A stretch of 64,000 nucleotides of DNA from Haliotis asinina (GCF_037392515.1 NC_090291.1:26212001-26276000); one strand, 5' to 3'; counted from the first letter of the stretch, positions 10,901 through 22,131 are shown. Program-made: numbers and translations. Notes: generated from the sequence alone by a model not told the origin.

Positions 10901-13900
10901 AGGACGGCTGTGACTATAAGTGCACATGTGTCGACGCTAGCAACAACTTTTTTACGTGTACAGAATAGTAAGTGCTGGTTTACTGAACCTAGGAAATATC
11001 TTCGGTAGTAAGGGTAAACCCAATCCGTTCCTGTACATGGGTGGATACATGGCCAATAACATGCTGAACATATAGTTTGCAATATTTCTTGCTCGGAACA
11101 TCCAGAGGTGATACTTTGGAGAGATGCCTACAATCAAATTGTATAAGGGCACTAGTGGAAATGCGTGCAGCCTGTAAAGAAAGAAACATGTAAATACGAG
11201 GCAAGTGTGCTCTCGACACAACACGTTGTCTCACGTCCCACCCTATGTGAGTTCTACCCTACAGTGTTCACAGTGTCTGGCAGGTCTAGATATGGGGCAT
11301 TTTCTTTATTACGTACATTGTTTCATTGTCTTAGACCCATGCCCTTTGCTGATTAAGTGAAATCAAAACAGATTCTGAATCGTTCTTGTATTTTCGACAG
11401 AACTTTGTATTAAAAACCCTTTTCACTTTAATCACAATAGCCTATGGTAAATGACAAATATTATGTGTATTTTATTTGTGTATAATATTATTTCTCCGTG
11501 GAAAATGTTAATATTTCCGTTGGTAATCATCGCACCGCTTTTTACACATAACTCAAATGACTTAAATTATCACGGTCTCTGCATATTTGGTAGATAGTTG
11601 TGTGCCGGTTTGGTATTTTGGATTATATAATTCTTGACCCTCGGGAGAAGTTAACTCCAACTCTTTTGGAACACAGCACTCTTCACGTTTAACAGATAGC
11701 TGTCTGCATGATTATAACTATAGCTCCCTGCTGGCTGCCGCAAGTGTTATCGCCGCGTGACAGTTATCGCCAATACATCAGTGTCACGCGCGCGCAATTT
11801 CGGTCATTTCTCCCACGGTATTTAATAACAATCAAGGACAGCAAGAATCCATTATCACTGACCCAGAGTACTTCGCTGCTAACGACTCTGCAGTGACGCA
11901 ATTTGTGACGGCTGTGTTAAGAGATCAAAACCTGTTTTTGGAAGGGTCTGTAGGCTCTGATAACTGCTGCCCAATATCGACTGACGTAGTAATCAAAACA
12001 ATTCGCCGCTGATGACTTTACCGTCAAGAAACGGTTCACACGATCTACATAACAGCAACTTCATAAGAGTCATTAATCGTATCATTTCCTTCCGATCTAC
12101 TGTGAAAACACACCCAACAAGTCACGCAATCAGTTATTCGAGGTTACTTGGTGATAAAGATATATATTATTTCACGAATAACGTGAGAAAAGAACCATAC
12201 TGAATAGCAAAAGGAACGCAAATTTCGAAAAAAATGAAATCTCATAAAAGTAAGTGGTCATGTTCATGTCTTCTATTTAAAAACTTGACGGAGTTGCGTT
12301 TCTTTTGCAGTTCATTATATTTGTACTGCCATGATTCCCTTCCGCCACGTTATAACACACAATTGGCGGTAATGAAGCGGCTGGACACATCAGTGAATAG
12401 CTAATTACGTATCATAATTATTTCTGTTTCATTAATTTAGCAAAATACCTGCGAAAATATGGCGATAACTGTTCGGCAGCCAGTAATAATTCGGCAGAAG
12501 GTATCTATATAATTATGGTCTGGATTATATCTATATTCGTATGGTCTGGATTATATCTATATTCGTATGTCTGGATTATATCTATATACGTATGGTCTGG
12601 ATTATATCTATATACGTATGGTCTGGATTATATTTATATACGTATGGTCTGGATTATATCTATATTCGCATGGTCTGGATTATATTTATATACGTATGGT
12701 CTGAATTATATCTATATTCGCATGGTCTGGATTATATCTATATACGTATGGTCTGGATTATATCTATATTCGTATGGTCTGGATTATATCTATATTCGTA
12801 TGTCTGGATTATATCTATATACGTATGGTCTGGATTATATCTATATACGTATGGTCTGGATTATATCTATATTCGTATGGTGTGGATTATATCTATATTC
12901 GCATGGTCTGGATTATATACCTGTATTCGTATGGTCTGGATTATATCCCTCCTCATGTTAGGCAGATTCTTATCTGTATGTTTTTAATGTGGTTATCATC
13001 ACGTTAGGTAGATTATTATCTGTAAGCCTTGAATAAGGTTATCTTTACGTTAGGCAGATCATTACTTGCGTTTTTTGAATGTGGATATCTTCACGTTTGG
13101 CAAATTGTTATCTGACGTTTTGTCATGTTTTTGCGTACGAGACTGATTAGTGTGCATGTAGGCATACGGGTGTCTACAGCAGGCAACATATGGTTAACAT
13201 GGCTGCTCGCACGGCTGCTTTAATTCTAAATGTGTTTTTTAACTACACAGCTGCCCAAAGCGTGAAACAGAAGACATGGCAGACGGGTGTCACTGGGAGA
13301 AAGTTCCATTTGAGTGTTGCGAGGTAGAACTTTGTCCTAATAAGAATATAGGTGAGTCATGTATTTTCAGTTGTAAGTTGAGTTGTGAGTGCTCAATAGA
13401 GCTTTCACGTAAAGATGTTCTACATTCTGATGCATAATATTGTATATAAAGGGGTGAAATTCAGCAGAGTACATAAGTCTATGTAAAAAAAAGAATGACA
13501 GCACGAAAAGCGTTTCAACATTCTCTTCTAGGTGTCTTTGATAGTCGTCTGTATGTTTTGAATAGGACTGCTTACGTCTGGCAGATAGTTATCAGTGTCT
13601 TTTGAATATGACTCTGTTCTACGTGCTTGGAATATAACTTAACGACCGGGAGAACTTTCCTAGCTGAAGATAAAGCTGAAACGCGTGGGAGGGAAATTGG
13701 AGTTCTGGCAATATTTTGTTGGTTTCTTCTGTATAGTTTCAACTATTTCAACCTTCCATATTAAAATGGTAATGAAAATATTACTTTATGAAAAAAATGT
13801 TTCTCGGTAATGGAGCTGCAGTAAGTGGAGTGTACACGGCTGTATTTTCGTCTCAGGAGTAACAGCTGGTGGATACACATCGACCGAATCGGCAGCCTTC

Positions 13901-13915
13901 ACACCTAAGAACTGA
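7995..13915 (+). CDS. Secreted ShKT + VWC domain protein (six exons, 165 aa)
   Basis: Exons 7995-8010, 8147-8206, 8823-8945, 10829-10967, 13251-13351 and 13857-13915 join in one frame to 498 nt: 165 codons plus TGA. All five introns are GT...AG (phases 1,1,1,2,1). Residues 1-25 look like a signal peptide (hydrophobic LNLLLAWAM core). Residues 32-66 form a ShKT domain with six cysteines ending TCGYC. Residues 77-141 form a von Willebrand factor C domain with ten cysteines, including CTC, ECC and a final ELC, split across exons 4 and 5. A short Ser/Thr tail follows. No further domain or membrane segment is present, so it should be a small extracellular, disulfide-rich protein. Related molluscan proteins occur in mucus, shell matrix and immunity; its actual role is unknown. 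The start codon is the first of two adjacent ATGs; the second would serve equally. Intron 4 carries the minisatellite at 12513. Confidence 0.82.
8823..8945 (+). CDS. Exon 3: ShKT domain
   Basis: A 123-nt symmetrical phase-1 exon after a TTTCAG acceptor and before a GTAAGT donor. It encodes the whole ShKT domain: cysteine spacing C-6-C-7-C-11-C-3-C-2-C, with the W of GLWARAY before the fourth cysteine. A symmetrical one-exon domain is the usual form of shuffled modules. Confidence 0.85.
10214..10259. repeat. Perfect 30-bp palindrome flanked by 9-bp direct repeats
   Basis: Positions 10221-10250 are a zero-loop palindrome (arm CAGAGACCATATAAT). The 9-mer ATCAGCCCA occurs at 10214-10222 and again at 10251-10259, like a target duplication around a tiny foldback. 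It lies in intron 3 of the ShKT-VWC gene. Confidence 0.85.
10829..10967 (+). CDS. Exon 4: first part of VWC domain
   Basis: Acceptor CGCACAG, donor GTAAGT. Encodes GCTYKNVTYHDGQTWEDGCD through FFTCTE; the exon ends after two bases of a Tyr codon that exon 5 completes. The motif G-x-W-x-x-G-C followed by CTC is typical of VWC domains. Confidence 0.85.
12201..12313. mobile_element. Short inverted-repeat element, MITE-like
   Basis: GCAAAAGGAACGCAA near 12208 is mirrored by TTGCGTTTCTTTTGC at about 12296-12310 with one mismatch, enclosing about 75 bp of AT-rich filler. The arm resembles Tc1-like terminal repeats (compare GCAAAAAATGAAACGCAAAA at 44455). Lies in intron 4 of the ShKT-VWC gene. Confidence 0.4.
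12513..12950 (+). repeat. 26-bp minisatellite, about 17 copies
   Basis: Tandem unit ATGGTCTGGATTATATCTAT plus AT(A/T)CG(T/C). Variants alternate between ...ATTCGT and ...ATACGT endings. The run attcgt, attcgt, a 25-bp unit missing one G, atacgt occurs twice (from 12514 and from about 12748), showing a higher-order duplication. The long open frames it creates are an artefact of the repeat. Confidence 0.93.
12951..13130 (+). repeat. Degenerate tandem repeat of about 52 bp
   Basis: Roughly three to four copies of CACGTTAGGCAGATTATTATC followed by TGTATGTTTTTGAATGTGG. A diverged copy sits at about 13545-13640 beyond exon 5. Intronic, directly after the minisatellite. Confidence 0.7.
13251..13351 (+). 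CDS. Exon 5: second part of VWC domain
   Basis: Acceptor ACTACACAG, donor GTGAGT. The first base completes the Tyr codon; the exon then encodes CPKRETEDMADGCHW and on to ECCEVELC, closing the VWC cysteine pattern. Confidence 0.83.
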
Positions 13916-13934
13916 CCAAACACAGCTGGATCCA

Positions 13935-13940
13935 AATAAA
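13935..13940 (+). terminator. Poly(A) signal AATAAA
   Basis: A canonical AATAAA 20 nt after the TGA stop (13913-13915) of the ShKT-VWC gene. This gives a very short 3' UTR and supports the terminal exon call. Confidence 0.7.
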
Positions 13941-14001
13941 ACATATCCACCCACAAGACAATATTTAAAACATTTATTTCTAAACCTTATTGCTCTAAAA
14001 T

Positions 14002-14006
14002 GAGAG

Positions 14007-14063
<57 letters not shown>
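14002..14063. repeat. (GA)n microsatellite
   Basis: About 30 GA units, ending in imperfect ACAGAG repeats, just past the 3' end of the ShKT-VWC gene. Confidence 0.95.
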
Positions 14064-15600
14064 TTAATCAATTCGGTTGTGGGGATAATAACATATCATC
14101 CATGTTGTAAATTAACATTTGTAAATTACAAATCATGACAAGGACCAGATCTAACTTGATCTTTCCAAAAGCACATTCATATGATTTCGAAATATATACA
14201 GTGAGAATTATAGGCTGTTTTTAACACAATTAGTCGTTAACAGAAACATATAGTTGTTTGTGTTAAAATTGCACTTTTCGTGCCTGTACACGTTTCTTAT
14301 TTGTGAACGTACAATGTTTTGGTTCATAGCATTGCATTTTGTTAAAAAAGTCCAGTATCAATGAAGTATTTATACAAATTAAGCTAAATGGTATATAGAT
14401 GAAACTGCGAACGGGACCTCACGTCACCTCGTGCAGACATTCCACCTTAGATACGGTGGATTCAAACATTCGAAATCCACACTGTCATTGATTGTCAAAC
14501 TTTTGTATATTAAGGAGCGCTCAAATTACACATAACAATATGAGCTATTTAGTTAACATGAAAATTGGGGTTAGTCGAGGTTTAGTCAGCATTGTATTGC
14601 AATGCACAAGCCTCAAAGACGACACTCGCATTAGACTTAGCGAAAGGTTATTCTGTAGACAGGTCGATGTCGTACACCTGGTAAACACATGGGTATAATT
14701 GTTATGAATGTCGGGACTGTTTACGGTGTACTGCTGGACAAGTGGCATTTGTGGCTCAGAACTTACAGCATTTCCCTCGATGACCCCTGACCCCTCACAG
14801 GTAGCAGGCAACACATCGGTCATGATCACCGCTTGGAAGTGTCATGGCGGACTCCGGGACCTTGCGAGAAAGAATATTTGGGTCGATAGCATCAAGGCAG
14901 GGCGAGTTGAAGATGGGATAAGAGAAGTTGAATTTGTGCTAGTTTAGTCTAGATGGTTTGTCCCGAATCGCCAATAAGCACAGTGAGACAATATGTATAC
15001 AGTCTTGTGGTCAGTGATGGCCATAATTTGAGCTGCACCGAAGTGACACCTCGTCAATACGGTCACCCCGATGGTATGGATAGAGTGATTTTTGTACAAC
15101 TCTTGCTTAGTGATGGCATGGTGTTCATGTCGTCGTCTAGTATTTGTTTACAAACAATGTAAACAAGCGAGGTAACTCTTGGCATGTTGTTACTATAGGG
15201 ACTCGCATGATCCAGTTTAACACAGAAAAAATATACCTACAGCACGTGACCGGTTTTTGACCAATGGGTAGCCGACATGACTGGGCACGTCGAGATAAAG
15301 TATGTTGTTGACGGTTGAATAATAGTTTCCTCTGGAGAAGTGAACGTCTTAGCTACTAAGACAGAATGTAATTCTTCGGGTGTTGAAATGACATGAAATG
15401 TCTAGGTCTGTAGTAGCTACATCCTACAAGTAAGCAATATCTTTCACATGTAATCTTCCTATTTCAAATATATCACAAACCATGGTCATAGACAGGTCGA
15501 CTTGGTGTATGTCTGGTGGATGTAGCAAATATCACCCTAGACTTTGTGATATTATCAGATCGCTACCCCCATGCCTCAGTATTCGATAGTAACGACCTCG
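14064..15600. other. No recognisable gene
   Basis: Several open frames of 60-95 codons overlap on both strands (14492-14947), but none has a domain, and their overlap argues for chance. No repeat family was recognised. Confidence 0.45.
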
Positions 15601-15602
15601 TC

Positions 15603-16433
15603 TTACGAACGGTTAAACGAGATCCCTCCGTTGGCACGTTTACGGTATGAGACTTGTTGTAGTTCGTTATCCATCGGCTGCGTGTGGTGATGCTGTGATG
15701 GTGGCGTTGTGGCGTCCATTAAACGATCTTTGTTGTACCTTTCCCAGCTAATCCACAACAGGATGCACACAGTAGTTATCACAATGCCAATATCTGACGC
15801 AGATTGGACATGGACAAACATTCTCAGTTGAAGGTCGATTTCGTGTTTTGAAATGAACATCATCAGAGATATGTTACTGCACACTGACACCACACAGAGA
15901 AACACAACAAAGAAGATGATTGACTTTGAGGTAGAACCTGCCTCGCGGCGAGGGCCATCGAACAAACTGTTTTCCTCTTTGGCAGTTGTGGGCTTCTGGG
16001 TACCATGATCCTCTCGTGTGTGGGGGACCCTGAGACAAGAAGGGTCCGACCCTTTAGGCATGGAGGGGTGTGCCATTTCCAGATTCTGGCTTTTAGAGTG
16101 CCCAGAATCAGTAAGGAAAGAGTGCCCACCATTAATGACAACAAGAGGTGTGTATGCACGTGACGCATCTTGCATCCTTCCACTAATGCCGTCCACAGTC
16201 GCACAGGTTGTCGCTTGATCAAAGTTCATGTGTCCAGTGTGTCCAGCAGGCTGACTACCTATCTCAGTGGCACTTGCAGGTTGGCATGCAGTCGACCTCA
16301 CAAGCATCACCGCCATACTGTCCCTACTAGACTCGTCTTCTCTCTTGTGCACTTGTTTTGCGACAGGAAAGGTGTTGGATAAAAGCTCCCTAAACCCGTT
16401 CTCAGACATATTAGCGCGAAGAGAATGTGGCAT
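15603..16433 (-). CDS. Intronless two-membrane-segment protein, unknown (276 aa)
   Basis: An uninterrupted 276-codon frame, the longest here not explained by a transposon or integrase. Residues 1-165 are polar, Ser/Thr/Gly/His-rich and without a signal peptide. Residues 171-194 (SIIFFVVFLCVVSVC...) and 213-230 (ASDIGIVITTVCILLWISW) are clear hydrophobic segments separated by about 18 residues, and a polar, basic tail follows (YRKRANGG). This predicts a hairpin membrane protein with both ends on the same side, probably cytoplasmic. A second in-frame Met at residue 9 is an alternative start. I do not recognise the family. It could be a lineage-specific gene, a retrocopy, or a long exon of a spliced gene; no poly(A) signal is obvious downstream. 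Confidence 0.55.
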   Translation of the reverse strand: MPHSLRANMSENGFRELLSNTFPVAKQVHKREDESSRDSMAVMLVRSTACQPASATEIGSQPAGHTGHMNFDQATTCATVDGISGRMQDASRAYTPLVVINGGHSFLTDSGHSKSQNLEMAHPSMPKGSDPSCLRVPHTREDHGTQKPTTAKEENSLFDGPRREAGSTSKSIIFFVVFLCVVSVCSNISLMMFISKHEIDLQLRMFVHVQSASDIGIVITTVCILLWISWERYNKDRLMDATTPPSQHHHTQPMDNELQQVSYRKRANGGISFNRS

Positions 16434-17990
16434 GTTTTAGGAATCTATAGTCAATGACGTAACGTGATCTTTTCACAATATATTGGTCGTGAAAGGCTTC
16501 GATTGTGGCATTCCCACTTCCTCGAGTTTGTCTCTGGCAATGATTAATTTTGGCAAGATTACAAGAACATACGAGCCAACGTCATCTACTTCAAGCGAAC
16601 CGGTAGTGTGACATGGTTAATTATCAAGTACGTATAGCTAGCGCGCAGACCGAATAGATGGCTACAATCAATACAATGACAATATGCTAATCTTTGTCAC
16701 ATCGGAAACCAGAGAAGGTAATTATCGACTTCCAGATGGACAAGATGACCTAGCTCGACTGGAATTGTACATTGTTACATAGTACCATACAGAATGGGGA
16801 TCCACATATAATGAATGTCATAGAATTAACTGGTCCATTCTATGCAGTGACTGCATGTGTACATTCAACACTGTTTACAATAGTGTTCCCGCCTGTTTTT
16901 CCAACACATAATCATAGATTGTTTACAGTTACGTTCGTAGCAACCTACAAAGTAGTAGCATCTGTTTTGAAAATCACAAATTTCTCAAAACAACGATTAT
17001 CAAACACTAGCCTAAGGATGTGATTGATAGTGGAATCTGTATTCTGTGAAGCTAACACAGAAGAAACACAAATGGTATTTAGAAAAGCTATTAACTGAAC
17101 TAAGACAATGCCTCTGATACAAGCGCTATCTATTTGAATGAGATAGAAATTAATCACGTATGTATTATTGTGAGTAATAATTATCAAAAATACCTAAAAT
17201 TATGACAACTTGTTTTCACACATTGGCTTATCTGAAACTACTTCAACAGCTTATTGTTGTCCAAATTACCACAATGAATTCTTGAATTCATTGCCTTGAA
17301 TTCGTGTTTTGGCGAAAATTTACAAACTGACCCCTATTAAAGAATGGACGCTCGGAAAACAGACTAAACATTTCCAGTAAGACGGTTTGCTGTTATAGTC
17401 TTGAAGGGCGGTAAGGGAAGGATGGGAAATTATCGGTTTGTGTATCATCGGTACTGAACAGACGATTTGTCAAACATTGATCCACTCGTAGAGACAGCTG
17501 CGTATGAATATCCCGACTGCGATGTGGCCGAGTCTTTCCCACTCCCACCGATTGTTCATTCAATGTGTTCGCATGCTTATGGCACTGATGCACATTCTGT
17601 GGATTTTGGAGGTGACCACAGAGAGAAAACGACTATGGAGTTGTCGTGATAATACTTCTAGTGTACCTTTGTTGTACACTATGGAGTTGTCATGTATTTA
17701 TGCCGCCCCTAACCACAACCGCCCGCATTCAAAACGTCAGGTGTGAGTCTGACGTTGGTTTGACCTTCACTTTGACCTCTCCAGTCAGAAATATGCCTAT
17801 CAGGTAAAAGCAAAGTGTATGGGACTCATAACATAAACCATTATACATGACCAGCAACATAAACAAAGACAAAATGGTTCCAAATGGTGATGTACATTAT
17901 GGTTCGAATTGTCGTCATGCAGTCCATGCCAGCTGATTATCAAAGATACTAATAGAAAACGTACGCGTTTAATTTCTTGACAATATACAA
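16434..17990. other. No recognisable gene
   Basis: AT-rich. The only clear structure is a small perfect palindrome at 17272-17293 (CAATGAATTC TT GAATTCATTG). Open frames near 17467-17746 lack domains. Confidence 0.45.
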
Positions 17991-17994
17991 TCAG

Positions 17995-18165
17995 GGTGTT
18001 ACGTCGTAAATTGTAATACAAACGCCAGGTGTAATACTTGCAGCAAATTGTAATAAACTTGACGTAAATTGTAACACAAATTGACGTGAATCGTGATAGC
18101 GCAAATTGTAATAAAATAGATGTAATTTGTAATAACGTTTGGTTGCGGTAAAATGTAATAAATAT
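17995..18165. repeat. Degenerate array of AAATTGTAATA motifs
   Basis: About eight occurrences of a core like GTAAATTGTAATA, spaced irregularly at 16-33 bp and often preceded by GACGT. The units are diverged and vary in length, so this looks like an old tandem array. Confidence 0.65.
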
Positions 18166-18369
18166 TTACTAACAGTTTTAATCACTCGTAAAAAACGCGT
18201 GTTTGTTTTTCTTTGCATTTCATGATACATCATATAAGATTGTTGTGACGATAACTCAAGACAGAAATGATGGATATTGTTCAAATTTGGTTCCAAGGTA
18301 TATTGGCGAGATTAACACCCGTTAAAGTGAGTGACCTTGAAATATTTTGCAAGGTCATAGCAAACATTT

Positions 18370-18600
18370 GAGTGTTTTGCGCCGCCCTTAGCAATATTCC
18401 AACTATATGGCGGCGGTCAGTGAATTCAACTGAGTCTGGACCAGACAATTCAGTGGTCAACAGCATGAACGTCGATCTGCGCAGTTGGGAGCCAATGAAC
18501 TGTTTCAAACAAGTAAGCGAGTCTGACCACCCGATCCCGTCTGACACTGGTTACTGAAGCACAAGTTATTGATGACTTATATTCTAACCCTGACCTTCGC
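18370..18600 (+). repeat. Abalone GTGAGTGAGT-family repeat, diverged copy
   Basis: Contains the family's conserved words in order: GCAATATTCCAACTATATGG, CGGCGGTC, GAGTCTGGACCAGACAAT, AGTGGTCAACAGCATGAACG, GACCACCCGATCCCGT, then the end TTATATTCTAACCC. The same order is seen at 48646-48883. Confidence 0.8.
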
Positions 18601-18959
18601 TGACTTGGTTGTGATATTAACCTCAACTGGAAGCCAGCTATTGTTGAAAAGTAGATTATCGCGTAATTCCCTCAGTTAAAGACTTCGGTAATGAACGAAA
18701 CTCATATTTGTGACCACATCGTGTTAAGGACCCAGATATTGGCATATCTTATTTCTGGTTCCGATCATTCAAACATATTAAAAGGTTTTCAGACTTGAAG
18801 GATGAAGCTCGTTAAGAATCTGTTGCCAGCTCCTTTTAGAGAAGGTTCGGGTCATAAATATATCATCGATTTTACCCGCAAATGTTGATTGTGATGTGAA
18901 TTCTCACATGAATTAAAGAGGCATCGGCGCAACACAACAGAAACCACCTACCAGTTGAA

Positions 18960-19440
18960 ACTGTGCAGCGAAGAGCTTGCATTATTTGGCAAAATAATAA
19001 TTAAAATTACTTTTGGATATTGGTTATTGGCATTCTTTTTGAGGGGGGCTTCAAAGTCAAATCATTACGCCACGTCTTGACTCGGCGACCCGGAACATCG
19101 ACATTGAAAGAATACACGCTGGAGATTACCAAACTTTTGTTGCCAGGCGTCTTAATATTAAGTATGAGCAAGATATCAGGGGTTGGAACGCAGTCAAACA
19201 ATTATAACAAATGAACGTCCCCGTACAGGCAGACCTCGAGTTACCACTGCAGCCCAAGATCGGTACTTCCGGGTACTACATTTGCAAGATCGCACTTCCA
19301 CGGGGGAGAGCACTTCAGCAAAGGTGCCTGTACTATCCGGTCAGACTATACGGAACAGGTTGAAAGAGATTGTCTGAGAGCCATTAGACCCGACGTTGGG
19401 GTCGTGCTACGTCGTCATCATCATGCTCGGTGTCTCCCTT
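18960..19440 (+). pseudogene. Tc1-like transposase fragment
   Basis: Broken frames carry the Tc1 DNA-binding half: MVIGILFEGG (19020) followed, in another frame, by RPRTGRPRVTTAAQDRY and LSGQTIRNRLKE (19207-19368), ending near PLDPTLG. This is the GRPR linker and second helix-turn-helix of Tc1/mariner transposases. The DDE catalytic half is missing and at least one frameshift is needed, so it is inactive. Confidence 0.75.
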
Positions 19441-19451
19441 ACCTGAAAGTA

Positions 19452-19500
19452 TCCACTTGGTTGTATAGAGTTTACCCCACTTGGTTGTATAGAGTTTACC
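19452..19500 (+). repeat. Tandem duplication of about 24 bp
   Basis: ACTTGGTTGTATAGAGTTTA followed by CC(CC) occurs twice head to tail. Confidence 0.85.
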
Positions 19501-20228
19501 TTTTTCTAAAATAGTGTAAAAAAATCGTGCACCAAAATGTATTTGTGGTCGAGTTATACATGTTTGAAAATACAACATTTTCGCAACTCGTCTCTCGCAT
19601 TTCTTTTCTTTCTTTGTTCTTTTCTTTTCCTTTTCTTTTTTGGATAGAACACATGAATACATGAAAGTTTTCCTTGTTAGATATACCCGTTAGAGTATTC
19701 ATCTTAATTTCACCAAAGGAAATTTATCATTTTTTCAGATAATTTAAACTTAAATATGAGGAATGATGTTTCCATAAAAAGCACAATTGTATACAAAAGA
19801 ACAACCGTGGTTTGAATCGTGGGGATAGCCAAAATAAATTTGTTGCGCAAATTGCATTGAGAAAAACATTCAGTAGATGGTGGAAATAAGTCTATAACCT
19901 AATCAGAAGATTGCATGCCAGCCATTTTGCAAAATGTTCAAAGTTTCTTGTGTTTAAGTCTAATTAATAAATGTAACCAACCAGTTTTACTGTAGAAAGC
20001 GAATATTATTGGCAGACTGGTTACAATGTTTGCTCCTTCAAGGTAAACCATTAAGCACGGGATAATTATTTAATATCCCAGACCTCAGAAGCATATTCTA
20101 AGATAGGTCCAGCATACATTTCTTACATGCTTGGTGGAATATTTCTCGAGAAATATTTACACAACCTATCCGAAACCTATTTGCAAAACCTATCCGATCT
20201 CACGTATCGTGTTTGTTTTCAATGTACT
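19501..20228. other. No recognisable gene
   Basis: AT-rich with a pyrimidine-rich run at 19605-19650. No coding signal was seen. Confidence 0.45.
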
Positions 20229-20335
20229 ACAGCAAGCCTGACCACCCGATCCCTTTAGTAACTTCTTCTGACATGGGTTACTGAACACAAGTTATTGGTG
20301 GCTTATATTCTAACACGGGCCTTCACGAGTAGCAA
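20229..20335 (+). repeat. 3' half of abalone GTGAGTGAGT-family repeat
   Basis: Starts GCAAGCCTGACCACCCGATC and ends TTATATTCTAACACGGGCCT, matching the last 100 bp of the copies at 18370 and 48646. The head is absent. Confidence 0.7.
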
Positions 20336-20639
20336 CAATCTGAGGATTTTGCCAATATAAAGATTGTTACCGCGATAACCCAAATGGACAAATCCTAGCT
20401 AAGTGATGAAAATGATATTCCAACATGATCAATATAATATCTCTAACTGTCCTCTGTGTCATGTCCTTTCGCAAATGTCTGTTGAGGTTTTGATACGTAT
20501 CCATATAAGGAAGGGACGTTCGAAAAGTAGTCAGACTCACCTAGAATATGATACAATTGCAGCGGTTTTTATATTTTATGTTTTGTGTAATCGACGCTCA
20601 TGCTGTTGACCACAGAATTGTCCGGTCAATTGTGCGGCG

Positions 20640-20710
20640 TGATACACAACTCGCTCAAACTTTTGCTGTGACTCTGAGGGGGCAGGTTCGAATCCCGGAT
20701 GAGACTCAAC
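20640..20710 (+). repeat. tRNA-related SINE head fragment
   Basis: Contains a good pol III B box, GGTTCGAATCC at 20685-20695, preceded by TGTGACTCTGAGGGGGCA. Only the tRNA-like part is recognisable. It is directly followed by a second SINE. Confidence 0.55.
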
Positions 20711-20763
20711 CAAAAACGTACATGTACTTGTATTTGAAATCCCAAATACGACATATGTTGAGT

Positions 20764-20930
20764 GGGTGTATGAGGTAACCTAATGGTTAAAGTGTTCACG
20801 ATGAAGACCCGGGTTCGATTCCCCTCATAGGTAAAATGTGTGAAGCCCATTTCGGGTTCCCCTCCGTGATGAGATATTCCTGCTAAATTGTAAAACGGCG
20901 CAAAACCATACTCATTCACTCACTTATCGC
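20764..20930 (+). mobile_element. tRNA-derived SINE with A and B boxes
   Basis: A-box-like GGTAACCTAATGG (20774-20786) and perfect B box GGTTCGATTCC (20812-20822) at tRNA spacing, then a central region GAAGCCCATTTCGGGTTCCC. The tail is GAGATATTCCTGCTAAATTG, then GGCGCAAAACC, ending in TCATTCACTCACT. That tail is the reverse complement of the head of the abalone GTGAGTGAGT repeat and resembles the I-like LINE tails here, as expected if the SINE uses that LINE's reverse transcriptase. Confidence 0.78.
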
Positions 20931-22130
20931 CAGAGCCTTTAACGAGTGAAAAGAATCTTTCAGAGTGACTAATGTCATGTCTTTGATAGATCATGGCATA
21001 GGGTGTGTATCGCCTATGCATCCATGGCTACGGCATCTGCTACATAATCGGCAGCTTTCTTAGAGAAGGTGCTATGTTATAGTATTACCTCAAGATAAAT
21101 ATACACGTATGTACTAACTGGCGAACATGACACATCTGCGCTGGAACCACTGTTAATTATCTATCACATCCATGATGCTGTTGAACGAACACAGAGCAAA
21201 TTTCCATTTTCTGTTGAAAATACGACAAAAGTTATTGTGACCCTCCAACAGCAAACAAAAAGAAGATTTAACTTTTACTGTCGCGAATAAAATATTATGA
21301 GTATGTTAACGACCAACAGTTCACATGAGCAGGGTTCACAAGTAAATCCACAAGGTCAGTAGAGAGTGTATCCACCTCATGCAATGATAGACTCCTTGCA
21401 CCTTCTGCTTATTGCGGGTCCAGGGAAACACATAACATTCTACCATGACTTCAGTACATACTGGATTGGTTAAAGTCATCCAGATTTACTAGTATATAAT
21501 CACGTTATGGAGAGCAGAATGGAGATAACCTCATGTGATGACACGGTTTCGGTTTTAAATCAAATTTAGAGCTATTATATTTTCGTTTTTTACCTCTGAT
21601 TTTCCAACACAGTATGTTTATCTCCTAATTGTTCTGCTGTTCATCTCGGTCAGCGTGTATGGCTTTGAAAAGTCTAGGGTCGTCTTATTGCAGGAACGCT
21701 AGAGTGGCCATTTGCAACACCTCGTCTTGGTACTACACAGCTTTCAAATTTCTTTTAGTCCCAGTCACTGGTGTCCTTGCTACAGCTGTTTTCCCATCGC
21801 AGAACATAAAAAAGGCCTCACACCTCCAGAGTGATCCCAGTCCAAAACATATGGTGTGATTTAACGTTCATCAGAATTGGCCGTCTGAGAGGACGTCTTG
21901 AATGGACGACGTAGACTCGAAAACTGGGCGTCGTGGACCTATTCCGTGGACACGTAGACGTCGTCTAGCTGTAATAGCAGATCTCTTTTGCACGGCTGTA
22001 GTTTATTCATCAAGGTTACTGGTCAGAACTCGTGTCGGAGGTGCATGATTCGAATCCATCGGTCTTGACGTGACGTCTATCCTGGTGAACGGCCACTGCG
22101 GGGACGCCCTATTACTTGTTTTGGTACGTG
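20931..22130. other. No recognisable gene
   Basis: A B-box-like GATTCGAATCC at 22049-22059 sits in sequence resembling a decayed tRNA head. Nothing else could be assigned. Confidence 0.4.
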
Positions 22131-22131
22131 A

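Noticed and set aside
12515-13007. Three overlapping open frames of 77-148 codons with repetitive YGLDYIYIRMVW peptides
   Set aside because: They are translations of the 26-bp minisatellite in three frames and have no independent support.
13853-14071. Minus-strand ORF with an SLSLSLS run
   Set aside because: Translation of the (GA)n microsatellite; it also overlaps the terminal exon of the ShKT-VWC gene on the other strand.
20764-20835. Functional tRNA gene
   Set aside because: The A and B boxes are present, but the acceptor stem does not pair convincingly and the segment continues into a SINE body and tail.
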